This document shows, in pieces, positions 5,335-7,187 of a DNA stretch of 7,187 nt (positions are counted from its first letter, which is position 1; each line of letters opens with the position of its first letter). The notes beneath the pieces are model-generated. The model worked only from the letters and a program-made list of their open reading frames with translations. It did no database searches and had not been told where the DNA came from. A program made the position numbers and the translations under genes. This DNA is from Chloroflexota bacterium (GTDB lineage Bacteria; Chloroflexota; Anaerolineae; Anaerolineales; UBA4823): assembly GCA_030669775.1 (NCBI GenBank), contig DAOVCZ010000094.1, positions 1 through 7,187 on the forward strand. The letters run 5' to 3'.

Positions 5335-6288
5335 ATGAAAGAGCCGACTCGACGTCCATTTCTGCCGCCAATGTTGGTGATCATCTTCGGTATTTTGGCT
5401 GTCTCAACGGGTTCGATCTTTGTCAGGTACGCTCAGATTCATGCTCCTTCGATCGTCATCGCAGCGTATCGCCTGGGTTTAGCTACACTATTTCTAGCAC
5501 CCGTGGCGCTTCTCAGACATAGATCTGAGTTGAGAGGCATTCAAGGGCGTGATCGGACTCTGGCGATAGGATCAGGAATTTTTCTGGCCTTGCACTTTGC
5601 GACCTGGATCTCATCTTTAGAATTCACAACAGTAGTCAGCTCTGTGGTGCTTGTATCGACTGCACCCTTATGGGTGGCACTGCTTTCCCCAATCACCATC
5701 AAAGAGCCATTGACAAAATCGATCTTGATCGGGTTGGGGATGGCATTTATTGGCGTGGTTATCGTTGGGGTAAGTGATGTTTGTTTATTTCAGGATGGTA
5801 AATTGCTGTGCCCCTCGTTTAATGAGTTCATCCGTGGTGAGGCGTTTGTTGGTGACCTGTTGGCTTTAGTGGGAGCATGGATGGCTGCTGGATATTTGTT
5901 GATCGGCAGACGTTTGCGAGTAGGGATATCGCTGGTGCCGTATATCTTTGTGGTTTATGGTGTCGCAGCGATCGTCCTGACGATCTTGATGTTCGCTTCC
6001 GGAGAAACAGCATTTGGTTACCCACTTCAAACCTATTTATGGTTGATCTTGCTGGCTTTGGTACCACAGATAATGGGGCATTCAAGCTTCAACTGGGCTC
6101 TTGGTTATCTTTCAGCTGCATTTGTTTCGCTCACTCTATTGGGCGAACCCATAGGTTCAGCCGTGCTGGCCTACATTTTGTTAGACGAGATGCCGACTGT
6201 TCAAAAAATTTTTGGTGCTATACTTATTCTCGCTGGAATTTATGTCGCTTCCCGAGGTGAGGCAAAAGCCGCAGAGCCGCAGGTATAA
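5335..6288 (+). CDS. EamA/DMT-superfamily membrane transporter
   Basis: The 317-aa product is an inner-membrane protein with about ten hydrophobic helices (approximately 13-33, 40-60, 77-95, 98-118, 129-148, 171-190, 200-221, 233-253, 259-280, 291-307), the layout of two tandem EamA domains. Family signatures include YRLGLATLFLAPVALL (45-60) after the first helix, and LLGEPIGSAVLAYILLDEMP (268-287) in the second half, the typical conserved glutamate-proline helix. Family members export or import small metabolites such as amino acids; the substrate here cannot be told. A long external loop between helices 5 and 6 holds C150 and C159. No Shine-Dalgarno precedes ATG 5335; an in-frame TAA at 5317-5319 limits the start region, and the next ATG (5371) is no better placed. 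It is divergent from SOD, with no functional link evident. Confidence 0.9.
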   Translation: MKEPTRRPFLPPMLVIIFGILAVSTGSIFVRYAQIHAPSIVIAAYRLGLATLFLAPVALLRHRSELRGIQGRDRTLAIGSGIFLALHFATWISSLEFTTVVSSVVLVSTAPLWVALLSPITIKEPLTKSILIGLGMAFIGVVIVGVSDVCLFQDGKLLCPSFNEFIRGEAFVGDLLALVGAWMAAGYLLIGRRLRVGISLVPYIFVVYGVAAIVLTILMFASGETAFGYPLQTYLWLILLALVPQIMGHSSFNWALGYLSAAFVSLTLLGEPIGSAVLAYILLDEMPTVQKIFGAILILAGIYVASRGEAKAAEPQV

Positions 6289-6343
6289 CCGCTTCAATCA
6301 AAAAATTCCATCATTTTCAAGTTCTTGCTTCAAAAAAACTTTG

Positions 6344-6372
6344 GTGACAATTCCTAGAATGAGAATTTTAAT
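6344..6372 (+). promoter_or_regulatory. Candidate promoter for the FtsK-like gene
   Basis: GTGACA (6344-6349) and TTTAAT (6367-6372) are each one base from consensus and are separated by the ideal 17 nt. The start of transcription would fall near 6379, leaving only about 12 nt before ATG 6391, in keeping with the absence of a clear Shine-Dalgarno sequence. Confidence 0.5.
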
Positions 6373-6390
6373 AATTAATGGATAATTCCG

Positions 6391-7187
6391 ATGGCGAAGA
6401 GATATCCCAAAGAAACTAGCCAGTCAAAGCCAGGACAAGAGCTGGACAGTTCATCGTCAGTTACGAACGCTTCACTCCGTTTCTTTGGTGCAATGCAACG
6501 TTATGCCTGGGATATCGCTGGTGTATTACTCCTAACTCTTGGATTGCTGACACTGTTGGCATTATTAAACCTTACCAATGGGGTGGCGATTTCCTGGTGG
6601 GCAAGACTCTTGCAACGTTGGTTTGGCTTGGGCAGCTATCTATTCGTCCCGATTACTTTGGGTGTGGGCATTGTCTTGCTTATTCAACGATCAAATGCAT
6701 TAGAGAAAATCCGCTGGGGCAGGATTTTGATCCTGGAGGTCATGGTATTCGCCATATTAGCTCTCTTAGCGGTAGTAGCAGATGAGTCTCTCGAACGGGC
6801 TTCCCAAGGATTAGACGGAGGACTCATCGGATGGGGATTAGCAGAGCTGATAGGGACGATCATCAAACCGGCTTGGTTATTGATCTTGGTTTTGTCTGTA
6901 GTGATTTTGCTTACAGCATTAGTTAGTACAGGAATAACGTCTTATCTTGGGCGATTGGCACAGGACTATGCGGCTGGCGATATCGATACTGACCTATCTG
7001 AACCTGCTGTGAGCATTGGTGATGAGGTATCTGCTGAGAAGGCTCCACAGAAGAAGAAAAAAGTACCCCGTTTACCAGCAGAATACCGCAAGAAATTTAA
7101 AATTCAGGTGAACGATGAGAAAAGCGCTAACCCTCCAATGCGCGATGAACGGCTGCCAGACCTGGATTTGCTGATCAATGAGCAAAT
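6391..7187 (+). CDS. ftsK: FtsK/SpoIIIE-type DNA translocase, N-terminal membrane domain (3' partial)
   Basis: The frame is open from ATG 6391 to the window end, giving 265 residues. After a polar N-terminus (1-35) come four hydrophobic helices, about 41-61, 79-98, 110-130 and 160-180, with a further weakly hydrophobic stretch near 143-157. This is the four-helix FtsK membrane module that anchors the translocase at the division septum. A linker follows with a lysine cluster (KKKKVPRLP, 221-229), then LPDLDLL (255-261), which matches the LPPLDLL-like segment that begins the alpha domain in FtsK and SpoIIIE. The Walker motor and the gamma DNA-reading domain lie beyond the window. The protein would pump chromosome ends through the closing septum and hand dimers to XerCD. 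No strong Shine-Dalgarno precedes the start; the promoter at 6344-6372 leaves a very short leader. The gene symbol rests on the N-terminal pattern only. Confidence 0.83.
   Translation, partial: MAKRYPKETSQSKPGQELDSSSSVTNASLRFFGAMQRYAWDIAGVLLLTLGLLTLLALLNLTNGVAISWWARLLQRWFGLGSYLFVPITLGVGIVLLIQRSNALEKIRWGRILILEVMVFAILALLAVVADESLERASQGLDGGLIGWGLAELIGTIIKPAWLLILVLSVVILLTALVSTGITSYLGRLAQDYAAGDIDTDLSEPAVSIGDEVSAEKAPQKKKKVPRLPAEYRKKFKIQVNDEKSANPPMRDERLPDLDLLINEQ

Noticed and set aside
5877..6260. 127-codon open frame in another plus-strand frame
   Set aside because: It overlaps the second half of the EamA transporter, lacks a start signal, and has an erratic composition unlike a real protein.

Overview
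The window looks like an ordinary chromosomal stretch of a free-living, Shine-Dalgarno-using bacterium of moderate GC content. The gene set suggests Chloroflexota, most likely Anaerolineae: a membrane-anchored GerW/YtfJ-like pair outside any visible sporulation context, a 7Fe-type ferredoxin with a long acidic tail, a 'toast-rack' lipoprotein, and an FtsK N-terminus. This placement is an inference from protein style, not a database result. I see no tRNA, rRNA, CRISPR, transposase or phage signature.

Layout, left to right. (1) Plus strand: the 3' end of an unrecognised gene (2-265), then a complete ADP-ribosylglycohydrolase (311-1237). Its last codons form a 12-bp hairpin followed by a T-run, so an intrinsic terminator lies inside the coding sequence. 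(2) Minus strand, convergent and only 10 nt away: a three-gene operon transcribed 2407 to 1248. It encodes a charged, helical soluble protein, a 93-aa minimal GerW-like protein with a C-terminal membrane anchor, and a 152-aa GerW/YtfJ-family protein with a Gly-rich linker and the same type of anchor. The two GerW-like proteins are visibly paralogous. (3) Plus strand: a small single-domain cupin (2608-2934) and a lipoprotein with an N-terminal toast-rack domain (3120-3986). (4) Minus strand: a 7Fe-type ferredoxin (4490-4080) with a clear terminator at 4031-4056, and a Mn-type superoxide dismutase (5197-4589) with a near-consensus sigma-70 promoter. (5) Plus strand: a ten-helix EamA/DMT transporter (5335-6288), divergent from the SOD gene, then the N-terminal membrane domain of an FtsK/SpoIIIE DNA translocase (6391 to the window end), preceded by a good -35/-10 pair.

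How the genes relate: SOD and ferredoxin lie in tandem and both concern oxygen and electron handling, but each has its own ribosome-binding site and no shared pathway is proven. The minus-strand operon is the most distinctive unit. Its gene order, translational coupling and duplicated anchored GerW-like domain suggest a membrane-surface complex of unknown purpose. The rest appear to be independent housekeeping or accessory genes.
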